Source: Actinomycetes bacterium (GTDB lineage: Bacteria; Actinomycetota; Actinomycetes; Actinomycetales; Actinomycetaceae). Taken from it: DNA of 15,807 nucleotides. Location of the stretch: NCBI GenBank assembly GCA_023426345.1, contig JAFAAX010000033.1:1-15807 (forward strand). Direction: 5' to 3'. The notes beneath the pieces were generated by a model. It was given only the letters and a program-made list of their open reading frames with translations. It was not told where the DNA came from and made no database searches. The position numbers and the translations under genes are program-made. This document shows positions 5,158-12,840 of this stretch, in pieces; position 1 is the stretch's first letter, and each line of letters opens with the position of its first letter.

Positions 5158-7557
5158 TCAGTCCCGCTGCCCCACGCGCCGCAGGAGCGTCAGCGCAGCG
5201 CCGACGACCAGCACCGCCAGACCGCCGACGAGGAGTCCGCCGTCGGCGCCGGACGCGGCGAGGCCGGGCTTCACGGGCGACGCCGACGGAGTCGGAGTGG
5301 CCGAGCCGGACTCCGACGGTTCGGGCGTCGGGGTCACCGCCTGGCCCTGGACCTCGGCGAAGACCACCGGCGAGCTCACGAACGCCGCCTCGAGGTGGCA
5401 GATCGCCAGCTGGTCTCCGTCCGCCACGTCCTCGGGAACCGTGAAGGTCACCGAGGCGGCGCCGAAGCGGTCCTCGGAGGCCATGGCGGTCCCGTCGATG
5501 AGGTCGCTGTTGTCGATCGTGCCCGAGCCGAGGACGGTCGAGCCGCCGTCAGTGAGGAGGCACACCGACACCGACGAGGCCCGCATGTCGATGTTCTTCT
5601 GCTCGTCTTTGTCGGTGAAGGACAAGGAGGACAGGTCGACCGTGTAGGAGTGGCCCGCGGCGAACGTGTCCGGCCAGTCGGCCAGATTGTCGATCGCGAT
5701 CGCGTTGTCCGACAGTTCGAAGGGCGTGGCCGGGTCGCCGGCCGCCGCGCGGCGCTCCAGGTACTGCGTGAGCAGATCGAGATCGATGAAGCCGGTGTTG
5801 ACCGCGTTGGCGCCCTTGAAGGCGTCGAAGTGGTCGCCGCCCGTGAGCAGGAAGTTGTTTCCGGCCACGGTGTACGTCGCCGCCGGGTCGATCGGCGCGC
5901 CGTTGACGTTCACCCACAGGATGTGGTGCCCGCGTTCGGCCGAGGAGTCGAACCCGTAGCTCACGTTGTCGGAGACGGCCAGTTTGAGCATCGCGCGCGA
6001 GGGCGGCTCGCCGCTCGGCGTGTTGGGCTGCCACTGGTCTTCGAGCGCCTGGATGAACTGGGCGCCCGTCATCTCCGCATAGGCCATCTGGTTGCCGAAC
6101 GGCTGCGAGGTGAACAGCTGGCCCTTCGTGAGCATGCCATTGGCATCGGGCACCAGGTCCGCGCGCAGGCCACCGGCGTTCGTCACGCCGATGTCGGCCT
6201 TGCCCGACGGCATGTACAAATCGGAGGCATCGCGCACGGCGTTGGCCACCAGATCGCCCATCGTCGACTCGACACCGCGGGCCTCGGCCGCGGGTGTGCC
6301 GGCTTTGAGGACGGCCAGGCCCCGGTAGAACGAGCCGCCGACCTCGACCGCCGGGACGTCTCCGAGCACTGTCGCTTTCGCGACGGCGTCGTCGGTGAGG
6401 CTCTGGACGGTCGGGTCGACCTGGTCCGTGCAGCCCGCGATCGTCGCGGTGTCGTAGATGGTCTCCGTGGCAGACGCGACGGAGTAGGTGTCGCCGTCGT
6501 GGGCGACCGTCAGGACGATCTGGCCCAGATCCTGCCCGAAGCTGCCGGCCTGGATCGACGGGACCGGCGAGCCGGTGGCGTAGGTGACGTGGCTGTGCCC
6601 GCCGAAGACGGCATCCACAGCGGTGGACACCTGGGCGTGGGTGTTCTCCATGTCCTTGTGGAGCAGTCCGACGACCAGGTCCGCCTGGTCGGAGTCCTTG
6701 AGCTGCTCGGCGAGCGTGTTGATCGTCGTCACCGGATCGGCAATGGCCAGGCCCGCGATGGCGGACGGCGAGACGAGCGAGGAGAGCTCATCCGTGACGC
6801 CGCCGATGAAGGCGACCCGGGCGCCGCTCACCGGATCGGTGAGGATCTCGTACGCGCCGCCCTGATCGGTCGCGGGCATGCCTCCGATGTTCGCCCACAG
6901 GTAGGGGAAGTCGGGTGTCTCCCAGGTGGCGGACGGATCGTCGGCGGGAGCGTCCGCGCCCATCGGCGCGCCGTTGATGCGGTCCGCCAGTTGCTGGGCG
7001 CCGTTGTCGAACTCGTGGTTGCCCACGGCGGAGACCTGGATGCCCATCGCGTTGAGGATGGCGATCGTCGGATTGTCCTTCTGGATCGCGGACTCATAGG
7101 CCGAGCCCCCGATGTTGTCGCCGACGGATAGGCGGAACGTCGTGTCGTAGCCCGATGAGGCCTTGGTGAACTCGCAGGACAGCGCCGGGGCGCCCGGGTC
7201 GGATGGCGTCGGCTTGAAGTGCCCGTGGAAGTCCGTGATCGCCAGGAGGTTGATCGTGCTGGTCGTCGCCGCGTCTTGGACGCCGATCGGACCGTCGGCG
7301 TCGGCGAGCGCGGCCGACTCGGGGGTGCCGGAGTCGGCGGCAGGCTCCGCCGCGGACTCGTCGTCCGCGCCTCCCGAGGGCTGCGCGGCCGCATCCTCCG
7401 CGGGTTCGTCGGTCGTCGAGACGACGCCGGAGGGGACGTCCCCGGGCTGCTGCCCCGCGGTGTCGTCGGCGAAGGCCGCCACGGGAGCGCCGATCAGCGC
7501 CGCCGTGGCCATGAGAGAGGTGAGCGCGCGCCCTCGGCGCGCAAGAGGGGTTCTCAA
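5158..7557 (-). CDS. Secreted 5'-nucleotidase / UshA-type metallophosphoesterase, surface-anchored
   Basis: A 799-residue exported phosphoesterase that would release phosphate and nucleosides from extracellular nucleotides or nucleotide sugars. Residues 1-30 form a signal peptide ending APVAAFA. After an Asp/Ala/Pro-rich linker the metallophosphatase domain shows DFHGH (109-113), GDN (146-148), GNHE (179-182) and GHSH (320-323), the metal ligands expected for this family. The C-terminal 5'-nucleotidase domain includes VTNAGGLRADL and NNFLLTGGDHFDAF. A Pro/Ser/Thr stalk leads to LAASG (766-770), a hydrophobic segment and RRVGQRD, which looks like a class E-type (LAxTG-like) sorting signal with Ser for Thr. 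The start is taken as TTG at 7557 because GAGGAG lies 5 nt upstream and it begins directly at the signal peptide; an ATG at 7620 would add 21 residues. The stop faces the ABC-like gene across 46 bp. Substrate is not determinable from sequence. Confidence 0.92.
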   Translation of the reverse strand: MRTPLARRGRALTSLMATAALIGAPVAAFADDTAGQQPGDVPSGVVSTTDEPAEDAAAQPSGGADDESAAEPAADSGTPESAALADADGPIGVQDAATTSTINLLAITDFHGHFKPTPSDPGAPALSCEFTKASSGYDTTFRLSVGDNIGGSAYESAIQKDNPTIAILNAMGIQVSAVGNHEFDNGAQQLADRINGAPMGADAPADDPSATWETPDFPYLWANIGGMPATDQGGAYEILTDPVSGARVAFIGGVTDELSSLVSPSAIAGLAIADPVTTINTLAEQLKDSDQADLVVGLLHKDMENTHAQVSTAVDAVFGGHSHVTYATGSPVPSIQAGSFGQDLGQIVLTVAHDGDTYSVASATETIYDTATIAGCTDQVDPTVQSLTDDAVAKATVLGDVPAVEVGGSFYRGLAVLKAGTPAAEARGVESTMGDLVANAVRDASDLYMPSGKADIGVTNAGGLRADLVPDANGMLTKGQLFTSQPFGNQMAYAEMTGAQFIQALEDQWQPNTPSGEPPSRAMLKLAVSDNVSYGFDSSAERGHHILWVNVNGAPIDPAATYTVAGNNFLLTGGDHFDAFKGANAVNTGFIDLDLLTQYLERRAAAGDPATPFELSDNAIAIDNLADWPDTFAAGHSYTVDLSSLSFTDKDEQKNIDMRASSVSVCLLTDGGSTVLGSGTIDNSDLIDGTAMASEDRFGAASVTFTVPEDVADGDQLAICHLEAAFVSSPVVFAEVQGQAVTPTPEPSESGSATPTPSASPVKPGLAASGADGGLLVGGLAVLVVGAALTLLRRVGQRD

Positions 7558-7890
7558 AGCTGCTCCTCTGGTGGATCGCACTGGGAAGTAGTCGTGTGGA
7601 CAGGATTCGCGCCTCCTCATGCTCGTCGCGGGAGGAACACGCGCATGCCCAGTCTCCCACTCCGGCCGGCACCGAACAGGCCCTTCGCGATCCGTTCGCC
7701 CACTGTGCGCACGGCGTTCGCCGACACGACCAGCGGGAGGCACGCACGGCGCCACACAGCGGGCCTCGACGTGCCACACTGGGACCACAGCGCCGCCGAC
7801 CGGCGGCGCACCCGGCACCGCGCCGCACCGGAGGGACGGATCCGCTCCTCCCGACGGGGACGGCACCAGCGACGAAGGGGAGATCGCGTC
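7558..7890. other. Gene-free divergent intergenic region
   Basis: These 333 bp separate the nucleotidase (minus) from the holin-X gene (plus) and should hold both promoters. On the minus strand GAGGAG precedes the TTG start. On the plus strand GTGCCACACT with CACACT at 7775-7780 is a weak -10 candidate without a good -35, and AAGGGGAG at 7875-7882 is the ribosome site for the gene at 7891. I see no RNA gene or convincing repeat. Open frames crossing it look like GC-driven shadows. Confidence 0.5.
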
Positions 7891-8325
7891 ATGGCGGAAG
7901 ACCACTCGGCAGTCACACCGGACGGAGGAGACTCGTCCTCGGACGGGCATCCGACGATCGGCCAGCTGTTCGCCACGCTCTCCGAGCAGATCTCGGCCCT
8001 GGTCCAGGGCGAGATCGAGCTGACGAAGACGAAGGCCGCCACGTTCCTCAAGAGGATCGGCGTCGGCGGCGCGCTCCTGGCCGGAGCCGGGATCCTCGCG
8101 CTGTACCTGCTCGGCTGGGTGTTCCACACGATCGAGGTCGCGCTGGCGGTCGCGCTGCCGGCCTGGGCCGCCTCCCTCATCGTTCTGGGGCTCCTCCTCG
8201 CGGTGGTGGCCGTCCTGGCCCTCATCGGCGTCAAGCAGATCCAGAAGGGGCAGGCCAGCACGCCGAAGCCGCAGGACGGACTCAAGCAGGACGTCGAGGC
8301 GCTGAAGAAGGGACTGGGCAAGTGA
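7891..8325 (+). CDS. Holin-X superfamily III (DUF1469-like) membrane protein
   Basis: A 144-residue protein with an amphipathic N-terminal segment (GQLFATLSEQISALVQGEIE) followed by two membrane helices (about residues 52-76 and 82-113) and a Lys-rich C-terminal tail. This matches the actinobacterial protein family annotated as putative holin-X / phage holin family. Despite the name it is normally a chromosomal envelope gene with no lysis role shown. The ATG at 7891 has AAGGGGAG 8 nt upstream. It overlaps the next gene by GTGA, so the two are translationally coupled. No phage genes are nearby. Function is unknown. Confidence 0.85.
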   Translation: MAEDHSAVTPDGGDSSSDGHPTIGQLFATLSEQISALVQGEIELTKTKAATFLKRIGVGGALLAGAGILALYLLGWVFHTIEVALAVALPAWAASLIVLGLLLAVVAVLALIGVKQIQKGQASTPKPQDGLKQDVEALKKGLGK

Positions 8326-8642
8326 GCGAGACCACGCCGTCAGCGGAGTCCTCCTCCCGCACCCCCGAGCAGATCCAGGCGGAGATGGAGGCCATCCGCC
8401 TCCAGATGACGCAGACCGTCGACCAGCTCGTCGCCGAGGTCCAGCCCGCCCGCATCGCGGAGAAGACCACCGCCGCCGCCAAGCAGAAGGCGGCCTCGCT
8501 GCTCGACCGGGCCAAGGAGATCGCCTCCCTGGCCCGACAGGGCGATCCCGAGGCCCTCCGCCAGGTCGGCTACGCCGTCGCGGGGGTGGCCGCCGTCATC
8601 GGCGTGGCCGTGCTGCGCTCCGTCCGCCGCCACCGCCGCTGA
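8322..8642 (+). CDS. DUF3618-type coiled-coil membrane protein
   Basis: A 106-residue protein. The N-terminal half has the DUF3618 pattern RTPEQIQAEMEAIRLQMTQTVDQL, predicted helical/coiled coil, followed by VQPARIAEKTTAAAKQKA and one C-terminal hydrophobic helix (YAVAGVAAVIGVAVL) ending in RRHRR. In Actinomycetota this family regularly follows a holin-X/DUF1469 gene, as here. The GTG start at 8322 overlaps the TGA of the upstream gene, indicating translational coupling. A membrane-surface partner of the preceding protein is likely, but the biochemical function is unknown. Confidence 0.85.
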   Translation: MSETTPSAESSSRTPEQIQAEMEAIRLQMTQTVDQLVAEVQPARIAEKTTAAAKQKAASLLDRAKEIASLARQGDPEALRQVGYAVAGVAAVIGVAVLRSVRRHRR

Positions 8643-8683
8643 CGGCCGCTCGCCTCACTGCGCCCCGCGACGGGGGCGGCGCG

Positions 8684-8710
8684 GCGCGCGGTGTGCTGTT
8701 CGCCGCGCGC
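8684..8710 (+). terminator. GC-rich hairpin after the holin-X/DUF3618 pair
   Basis: GCGCGCGG (8684-8691) pairs perfectly with CCGCGCGC (8703-8710) across an 11-nt loop, about 40 bp behind the DUF3618 stop. A smaller CGCCCC/GGGGCG hairpin precedes it at about 8661-8678. There is no T-run. A terminator role is inferred from position. Confidence 0.5.
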
Positions 8711-8779
8711 GGACGCGCCGCGACCGGCCCGCTTGCTGCGGATTCGCGGTGATCGTGCAGGTCTGTCCCGGTCCAGGAT

Positions 8780-8808
8780 GTGAGCACGACCGGGCGTGAC
8801 GCTATGAT
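8780..8808 (+). promoter_or_regulatory. Promoter of the DUF3073 gene
   Basis: A clear TATGAT -10 box lies at 8803-8808; the -35 region 16-17 bp upstream (GTGAGCA, 8780-8786) is poor. The leader of about 70 nt contains a CCGC-TTCG-GCGG tetraloop hairpin at 8842-8853, ahead of the ribosome site GGAGGGGG (8867-8874). Confidence 0.55.
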
Positions 8809-8882
8809 GTGGGCACGACAGATTTTGATCAGCTCAGGGAACCGCTTCGGCGGACCCGCAGAAGGTGGAGGGGGTCGACGCC

Positions 8883-9128
8883 ATGGGGCGCGGCCGTCAA
8901 AAGGCCAAGCAGACGAAAGTCGCACGCAAGCTGAAGTACTTCAGCCCTGAGACCGATCTCCAGGCCCTCCAGCGCGAGCTGGGCACCGGGCGTGGAGACT
9001 CGGACGATGACCTGTACGCGAAGTACACGGATCCGGACGATGCGTCCGATGACGACTTCGACGACGCGGACGACACCGACGGCGACGACCAGTACGATCA
9101 CTGGTCGCACGCCTCCAGTGAGCATTGA
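8883..9128 (+). CDS. DUF3073 family small acidic-tailed protein
   Basis: An 81-residue protein. Its basic N-terminus MGRGRQKAKQTKVARKLKY and following FSPETDLQALQRELG are the hallmark of DUF3073, a family confined largely to Actinomycetota. The second half is almost entirely Asp with a few aromatic residues (DDDLYAKYTDPDD...), giving a strongly bipolar charge. Start ATG 8883 has GGAGGGGG 8 nt upstream. It has its own promoter and is convergent with purM. The function of the family is unknown; a nucleic-acid or ribosome contact through the basic half would be a guess. Confidence 0.93.
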   Translation: MGRGRQKAKQTKVARKLKYFSPETDLQALQRELGTGRGDSDDDLYAKYTDPDDASDDDFDDADDTDGDDQYDHWSHASSEH

Positions 9129-9159
9129 TCTGAGACCGCGCATCCCCGCGCCTGCGGGC

Positions 9160-9176
9160 GGGGCCCGACGGGCCCC
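9160..9176. terminator. Bidirectional hairpin between DUF3073 and purM
   Basis: GGGGCCC-GAC-GGGCCCC is a perfect 7-bp stem with a 3-nt loop, ending at the base before the purM stop codon. It sits between convergent genes and could end transcription from both sides. Confidence 0.65.
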
Positions 9177-10364
9177 TCAGCCCACCCGGTAGTCCCCCAC
9201 CAGTCGGACGGCGCCGCCGCGCACGCCCTTCGTGCCGGTGACGAGGCGCGTCGGGAGTCCGGATGCGCCCGATCGGCCGCTGTCCGACCGGGCCGGCGCG
9301 GGGGCGCCCTCGTCGATGACGTCGCCGAGGATCCACGCGCCGACCCCGCGGGACCCGGCGACGGACGCGATGCGGTCCACCGCGTCGGGCGCCGCCACGG
9401 CGACCATGCCGACGCCGAGGTTGAGCGCGTCCTCCAGGGCCTCCCAGGCGATGTCCCCGCCGCGGCGCACCCAGTCGAAGACGGGCGGGACTCCCCACGA
9501 CGAGCGGTCGACCCGGCCAACCAGGCCGCCGGGCAGGACGCGGGAGAGGTTGGCGGCCAGCCCTCCGCCGGTGATGTGAGCCAGGGCGTGCAGCCCCGGG
9601 CCACCGGGCGCCGCGCCGATCGCCGGATCCACCAGGAGCTCCCGGCACAGGGCCGCGTAGAGGCGCGTCGGTTCCAGCAGCTCCTCGCCCAGGGTCCGCC
9701 CGAACTCGGGGACCTCGGCCTCCAGCGGGACGCCGGTGCGCTCGACGACGCGGCGCACCAGCGAGTACCCGTTCGAGTGCAGGCCCGAGGAGGCCAGGGC
9801 GACGAGCACGTCCCCCGCGCGGACCCGGTCCGGGCCCAGGACGTCGTCGGCGTCCACGACGCCGGTCGCCGCACCCGCGATGTCGTAGTCGTCGGGCGCC
9901 ATCAGCCCCGGATGCTCGGCCGTCTCGCCGCCCACCAGCGGGCAGCCGATCGACGCGCAGGCGCGCGCGACGCCCGTGACGATCGCGGCGATCCGCTCGG
10001 GCACCACCCGCCCGCAGGCGATGTAGTCGGTCATGAGCAAGGGGCGCGCCCCGACGACCGCGATGTCGTCGACGACCATGCCGACCAGGTCCTGCCCGAT
10101 CGTGTCGTGGACGCCCAGGGCGCGGGCGATCGCGATCTTCGTGCCCACGCCGTCGGTGGAGGTGGCCAGGAGGGGGCGCCGCATCCCCACCAGCGCCGAG
10201 GCGTCGACCATCCCCGCGAAACCGCCCGTCGCGCCCACCACGGTGGCGTCGTGGGTCCGCGACACGGCCTCCTTCATCAGGTCGACGGCCCGGTCGCCGG
10301 CCGCCGTGTCGACGCCCGCGGACGCGTAGTCCAGCGGCGCCTCGTCCTGCGATCTGGTGCCCAT
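9177..10364 (-). CDS. purM: Phosphoribosylformylglycinamidine cyclo-ligase (AIR synthetase)
   Basis: PurM closes the imidazole ring of FGAM with ATP to give AIR, the fifth step of de novo purine synthesis, in the cytoplasm. The 395-residue product shows LDYASAGVD near the N-terminus, STDGVGTKI, DLVGMVVDDI, GGETAEHPG, ASSGLHSNGYSLVR and HITGGGLAANL, all family signatures in order. It is some 40-50 residues longer than typical PurM; the extra length is mainly an Ala/Ser/Gly-rich stretch near the C-terminus (APAPARSDSGRSG). ATG 10364 is preferred over the in-frame ATG 10379 because AAGGAGG lies 5 nt before it. It follows purF by 58 bp on the same strand, so the two form an operon. Confidence 0.96.
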   Translation of the reverse strand: MGTRSQDEAPLDYASAGVDTAAGDRAVDLMKEAVSRTHDATVVGATGGFAGMVDASALVGMRRPLLATSTDGVGTKIAIARALGVHDTIGQDLVGMVVDDIAVVGARPLLMTDYIACGRVVPERIAAIVTGVARACASIGCPLVGGETAEHPGLMAPDDYDIAGAATGVVDADDVLGPDRVRAGDVLVALASSGLHSNGYSLVRRVVERTGVPLEAEVPEFGRTLGEELLEPTRLYAALCRELLVDPAIGAAPGGPGLHALAHITGGGLAANLSRVLPGGLVGRVDRSSWGVPPVFDWVRRGGDIAWEALEDALNLGVGMVAVAAPDAVDRIASVAGSRGVGAWILGDVIDEGAPAPARSDSGRSGASGLPTRLVTGTKGVRGGAVRLVGDYRVG

Positions 10365-10386
10365 CGGGTCCTCCTTCATCGACGAG

Positions 10387-10404
10387 GGCGGCCCTGTGGC
10401 CGCC
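10387..10404 (-). promoter_or_regulatory. Hairpin between purF and purM
   Basis: GGCGGCC-CTGT-GGCCGCC is a perfect 7-bp stem with a 4-nt loop in the 58-bp gap between purF and purM, 10 bp upstream of the purM ribosome site. It could set the relative expression or stability of the two messages. It lacks a T-run and is unlikely to be a full terminator. Confidence 0.4.
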
Positions 10405-10422
10405 TCTCGGGTCGGGTGGCGG

Positions 10423-12060
10423 TCATGCCGTGGCCCCCGGCGTGCCGGGGATCGGCGTCCCCTTGGCCACCGGCTCCGGGTAGTCGCCCGTGAAGCAGCC
10501 CAGGCACAGGGACGTCGACTGCCCCGTGGCCCGGACCATTCCCCGCAGCGACAGGTAGCCCAGCGAGTCCGCGCCGATGGAGCGCCGGATGCCCTCCGGA
10601 TCCGTCGAGGAGGCGATGAGCTCCTGGCGCGTCGGGAAATCGATGCCGAAGAAGCACGGCCAGCTCACCGGCGGGGAGGAGATGCGCACGTGGACCTCCG
10701 CGGCGCCGGCCTCCCGCAGCATCCGCACGAGCGCCCGCTGCGTGTTGCCGCGCACGATCGAGTCGTCGACGACGACCAGCCGGCGCCCGGCGATGACCTC
10801 GCGCAGCGGGTTGAGCTTGAGACGGATACCCAGTTGGCGCAGCGACTGGGTGGGCTCGATGAAGGTGCGCCCGACGTAGGCGTTCTTCACCAGTCCCTGC
10901 CCGAAGGGGATGCCGGACTCCTGCGCGTAGCCGATCGCCGCCGGCGTGCCCGACTCGGGGGTGGGGATCACCAGATCCGCCTCCACGGGATGCTCCCGCG
11001 CGAGCGTCGCCCCCATCGCGCGGCGCGCGGAGACGATCTGCCGCCCGCCGATCACCGTGTCGGGGCGCGCCAGGTAGACGTACTCGAAGACGCACGTGCT
11101 CGCGCGCGTCACCGCGAACGGCCAGGAGCGCACCCCCACGGCATCGATCGCGACGACCTCGCCCGGAGCGATCTCGCGGACGAACTCGGCGCCCACCAGG
11201 TCCAATGCCGAGGTCTCGGAGGCCAGGACCCACCCGGGATGCCGGCCCTCCCCGGCGCTGAGCCGCCCGAGGACGAGCGGGCGGTAGCCGTGCGGGTCGC
11301 GCGCGCCGTAGAGCGTGTGCTCGTCCATCCACACCAGCGTGAAGGCGCCGCGCAGCCGCGGCAGCACGCGCAGCGCGGCGGGGACCAGGGGGGCGGGCGC
11401 CGGCGGCTCGGCCCGATCCTGCGGCGCCCCCTCTGTGCGGCCGGGGCCGACGAACGGGGCGGGCCCGGGCAGACGCTCCGCCAGCCCCATGAGCGCGGTG
11501 ACGATCGAGGTGTCCGTCGAGGCGCCGTGTTCGACGTCCTGATCGCCGCCGGCCAGCTCATGGGCCAGGGCGCGCAACTCGGCCGTGTTGATGAGGTTGC
11601 CGTTGTGCCCCAGCGCGATCGTGCCGGTGGCCGTGGGGCCCAGCGTCGGCTGCGCGTTCATCCAGGTGTCCGCCCCGGTGGTCGCGTACCGGACGTGGCC
11701 CAGGGCGATGTGCCCGCGGAGGCTGGTGAGGGTCTCATCGGTGAAGACCTGGTTGACCAGCCCCTGGTCCTTGTAGACGCGCAGCCGCGACCCGTCCGAG
11801 GTCGCGATGCCCGCGGACTGCTGCCCGCGGTGCTGGAGGGCGTAGAGGCCGAAGTAGGTGAGCCGCGAGACGTCCTCGCCGGGGGCCCACACGCCGAACA
11901 CGCCGCAGTGGTCGTGCGGATGGTCGTCGGTCAGGGGATCGTCCGCTCCGACGCCCGGGGCATCCCGAGGCGGCGGGGCGCAGGGTGCGCGGAGCGGGGA
12001 GGGGGTGGGGCCGGCCGTGCCGACGCCGCGCTGATCGCAGGACCCGGGGAGCACGGTCAC
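10423..12060 (-). CDS. purF: Amidophosphoribosyltransferase (glutamine PRPP amidotransferase)
   Basis: PurF transfers ammonia from glutamine to PRPP, the committed step of purine synthesis. DHCGVFGVW gives the N-terminal nucleophile Cys52, followed by ALQHRGQQSAGIA, GHVRYATTG and GHNGNLIN of the glutaminase domain. The synthase domain has the PRPP loop VVVDDSIVRGNT. Cysteines in STCVFEY, SWPCFFGID and SLCLGCF match the 4Fe-4S ligands of the Bacillus-type enzyme. The longest frame starts at GTG 12060 and gives a 51-residue leader before Cys52, long for a PurF propeptide, low-complexity and without a visible Shine-Dalgarno sequence; a start nearer the Cys (for example a non-ATG codon before TDDHPHD) is possible. 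A Pro/Ala/Gly-rich insert of about 30 residues (after GLAERLPG) sits in the glutaminase domain. It is the promoter-proximal gene of purF-purM. Confidence 0.96.
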   Translation of the reverse strand: MTVLPGSCDQRGVGTAGPTPSPLRAPCAPPPRDAPGVGADDPLTDDHPHDHCGVFGVWAPGEDVSRLTYFGLYALQHRGQQSAGIATSDGSRLRVYKDQGLVNQVFTDETLTSLRGHIALGHVRYATTGADTWMNAQPTLGPTATGTIALGHNGNLINTAELRALAHELAGGDQDVEHGASTDTSIVTALMGLAERLPGPAPFVGPGRTEGAPQDRAEPPAPAPLVPAALRVLPRLRGAFTLVWMDEHTLYGARDPHGYRPLVLGRLSAGEGRHPGWVLASETSALDLVGAEFVREIAPGEVVAIDAVGVRSWPFAVTRASTCVFEYVYLARPDTVIGGRQIVSARRAMGATLAREHPVEADLVIPTPESGTPAAIGYAQESGIPFGQGLVKNAYVGRTFIEPTQSLRQLGIRLKLNPLREVIAGRRLVVVDDSIVRGNTQRALVRMLREAGAAEVHVRISSPPVSWPCFFGIDFPTRQELIASSTDPEGIRRSIGADSLGYLSLRGMVRATGQSTSLCLGCFTGDYPEPVAKGTPIPGTPGATA

Positions 12061-12138
12061 ACTGTCCCACAGGTCGCCGACCGAGCGCCAACCAGGTCCG
12101 CCCTTCGACTGACTCTCCTCCCCCCTCTCCCCCTCCCG

Positions 12139-12226
12139 CGACTTCGGTGCTGATCCGCGTCGACTTCGGTGCTGATCCGCGTCGACTTCGGTCCCCTTCT
12201 CCCGCGACTTCGGTCCCGGCGAGGGG
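12139..12226. repeat. Four tandem 22-bp repeats between purF and the 12292 gene
   Basis: CGACTTCGGT recurs at 12139, 12161, 12183 and 12205, spaced exactly 22 bp. Units 1 and 2 are identical over all 22 bp; units 3 and 4 keep the 10-bp core and diverge after it. The array ends 15 bp before the TAGAGT -10 of the membrane-protein gene and lies 79 bp upstream of the purF start, so it could be a regulatory array for either gene. Just beside it on the purF side is a pyrimidine-only run (about 12115-12137). Confidence 0.85.
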
Positions 12227-12241
12227 AGCGACGCGCCAGCG

Positions 12242-12247
12242 TAGAGT
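12242..12247 (+). promoter_or_regulatory. Candidate -10 box of the small membrane-protein gene
   Basis: TAGAGT fits TANNNT and lies 44 bp before the start codon. No -35 hexamer is visible; repeat unit 4 occupies that position, which would suit activator-dependent expression. Weak evidence. Confidence 0.35.
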
Positions 12248-12291
12248 GGACGCGAACCCGCGTTGCCGCCCGTTCTGCCGAGGAGGACATG

Positions 12292-12840
12292 ATGGACCCC
12301 TCACCCGCCGCGAGCCCCGTCGCCCCGACCCGCCCGACGGCCGCGTCCCGCCCGACGGGCCCGCCCCGTCCGTCCGTCCCATCCCGCGCGCTGCGCAACG
12401 GCGCGATCGTGATGATCGCCGGCGGGCTCGCTCTGCAGGTCCTCGCGCAGTCGGCGCTGGTGCCGGCCGCGAACGCCTTGGTCACCGTCACCACGGTCGT
12501 CTACTGGCCCCTCCTCCTCCAGATCGCGCTCACCCAGATCGGCCGCGCGGCGGTCGTCGCGGGCGCCGTCCTGACCGGCGCGCTCGCCCACCTCCGCACA
12601 CGCGACGCCTCCGATCCCGAAGCCGCCCACCGCAGCCTCCGCACATGGACGCTGGGGCTTCTCATCGGCGGGATAGCCGGCGCTGCCCTGATCCCGATGG
12701 CACTGGGGTCCCTCTACGGCCTGCCGGGCGTCCCCTGGATCCAGGGCGGTTTGGTCCAGCTCTGCGACACGGCGATCACCCTCGGCGCCGCCCTGGCGAG
12801 CGTCCTCATCCTGCGCCGCCTCCGTCAGCCCGCGGCCTGA
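12292..12840 (+). CDS. Small multi-pass membrane protein, unknown function
   Basis: A 182-residue protein with a Pro/Ser/Arg-rich cytoplasmic N-terminus (about 30 residues) and four hydrophobic segments: about 38-58 (AIVMIAGGLALQVLAQSALV), 63-100, 122-145 and 160-177, ending RRLRQPAA. I do not recognise a family or catalytic motif. Two adjacent ATGs exist (12289 and 12292); the second is 5 nt from AGGAGG and is preferred. Its last 16 bp overlap the 3' end of the convergent RNB gene. The 22-bp repeat array and a TAGAGT box lie upstream. Reality as a gene is supported by the ribosome site and the consistent membrane topology. Confidence 0.75.
   Translation: MDPSPAASPVAPTRPTAASRPTGPPRPSVPSRALRNGAIVMIAGGLALQVLAQSALVPAANALVTVTTVVYWPLLLQIALTQIGRAAVVAGAVLTGALAHLRTRDASDPEAAHRSLRTWTLGLLIGGIAGAALIPMALGSLYGLPGVPWIQGGLVQLCDTAITLGAALASVLILRRLRQPAA

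Noticed and set aside
4954..7131. A 725-codon plus-strand open frame opposite the nucleotidase
   Set aside because: The nucleotidase on the minus strand has all metal-binding motifs, a signal peptide and a sorting signal; the plus frame is a composition shadow.
7891..8642. Phage lysis cassette based on the holin-like gene
   Set aside because: The holin-X/DUF3618 pair is a common chromosomal arrangement in Actinomycetota, and no endolysin or structural phage gene is adjacent.
12139..12226. CRISPR array (also considered for 14973-15193)
   Set aside because: Units are directly abutting or 9 bp apart, there are no unique spacers of about 30 bp, one copy is inverted, and no cas genes are nearby.
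12061..12291. Purine riboswitch upstream of purF
   Set aside because: I could not find the paired stems and conserved loop bases of a purine aptamer; only the 22-bp repeats and a pyrimidine run are present.
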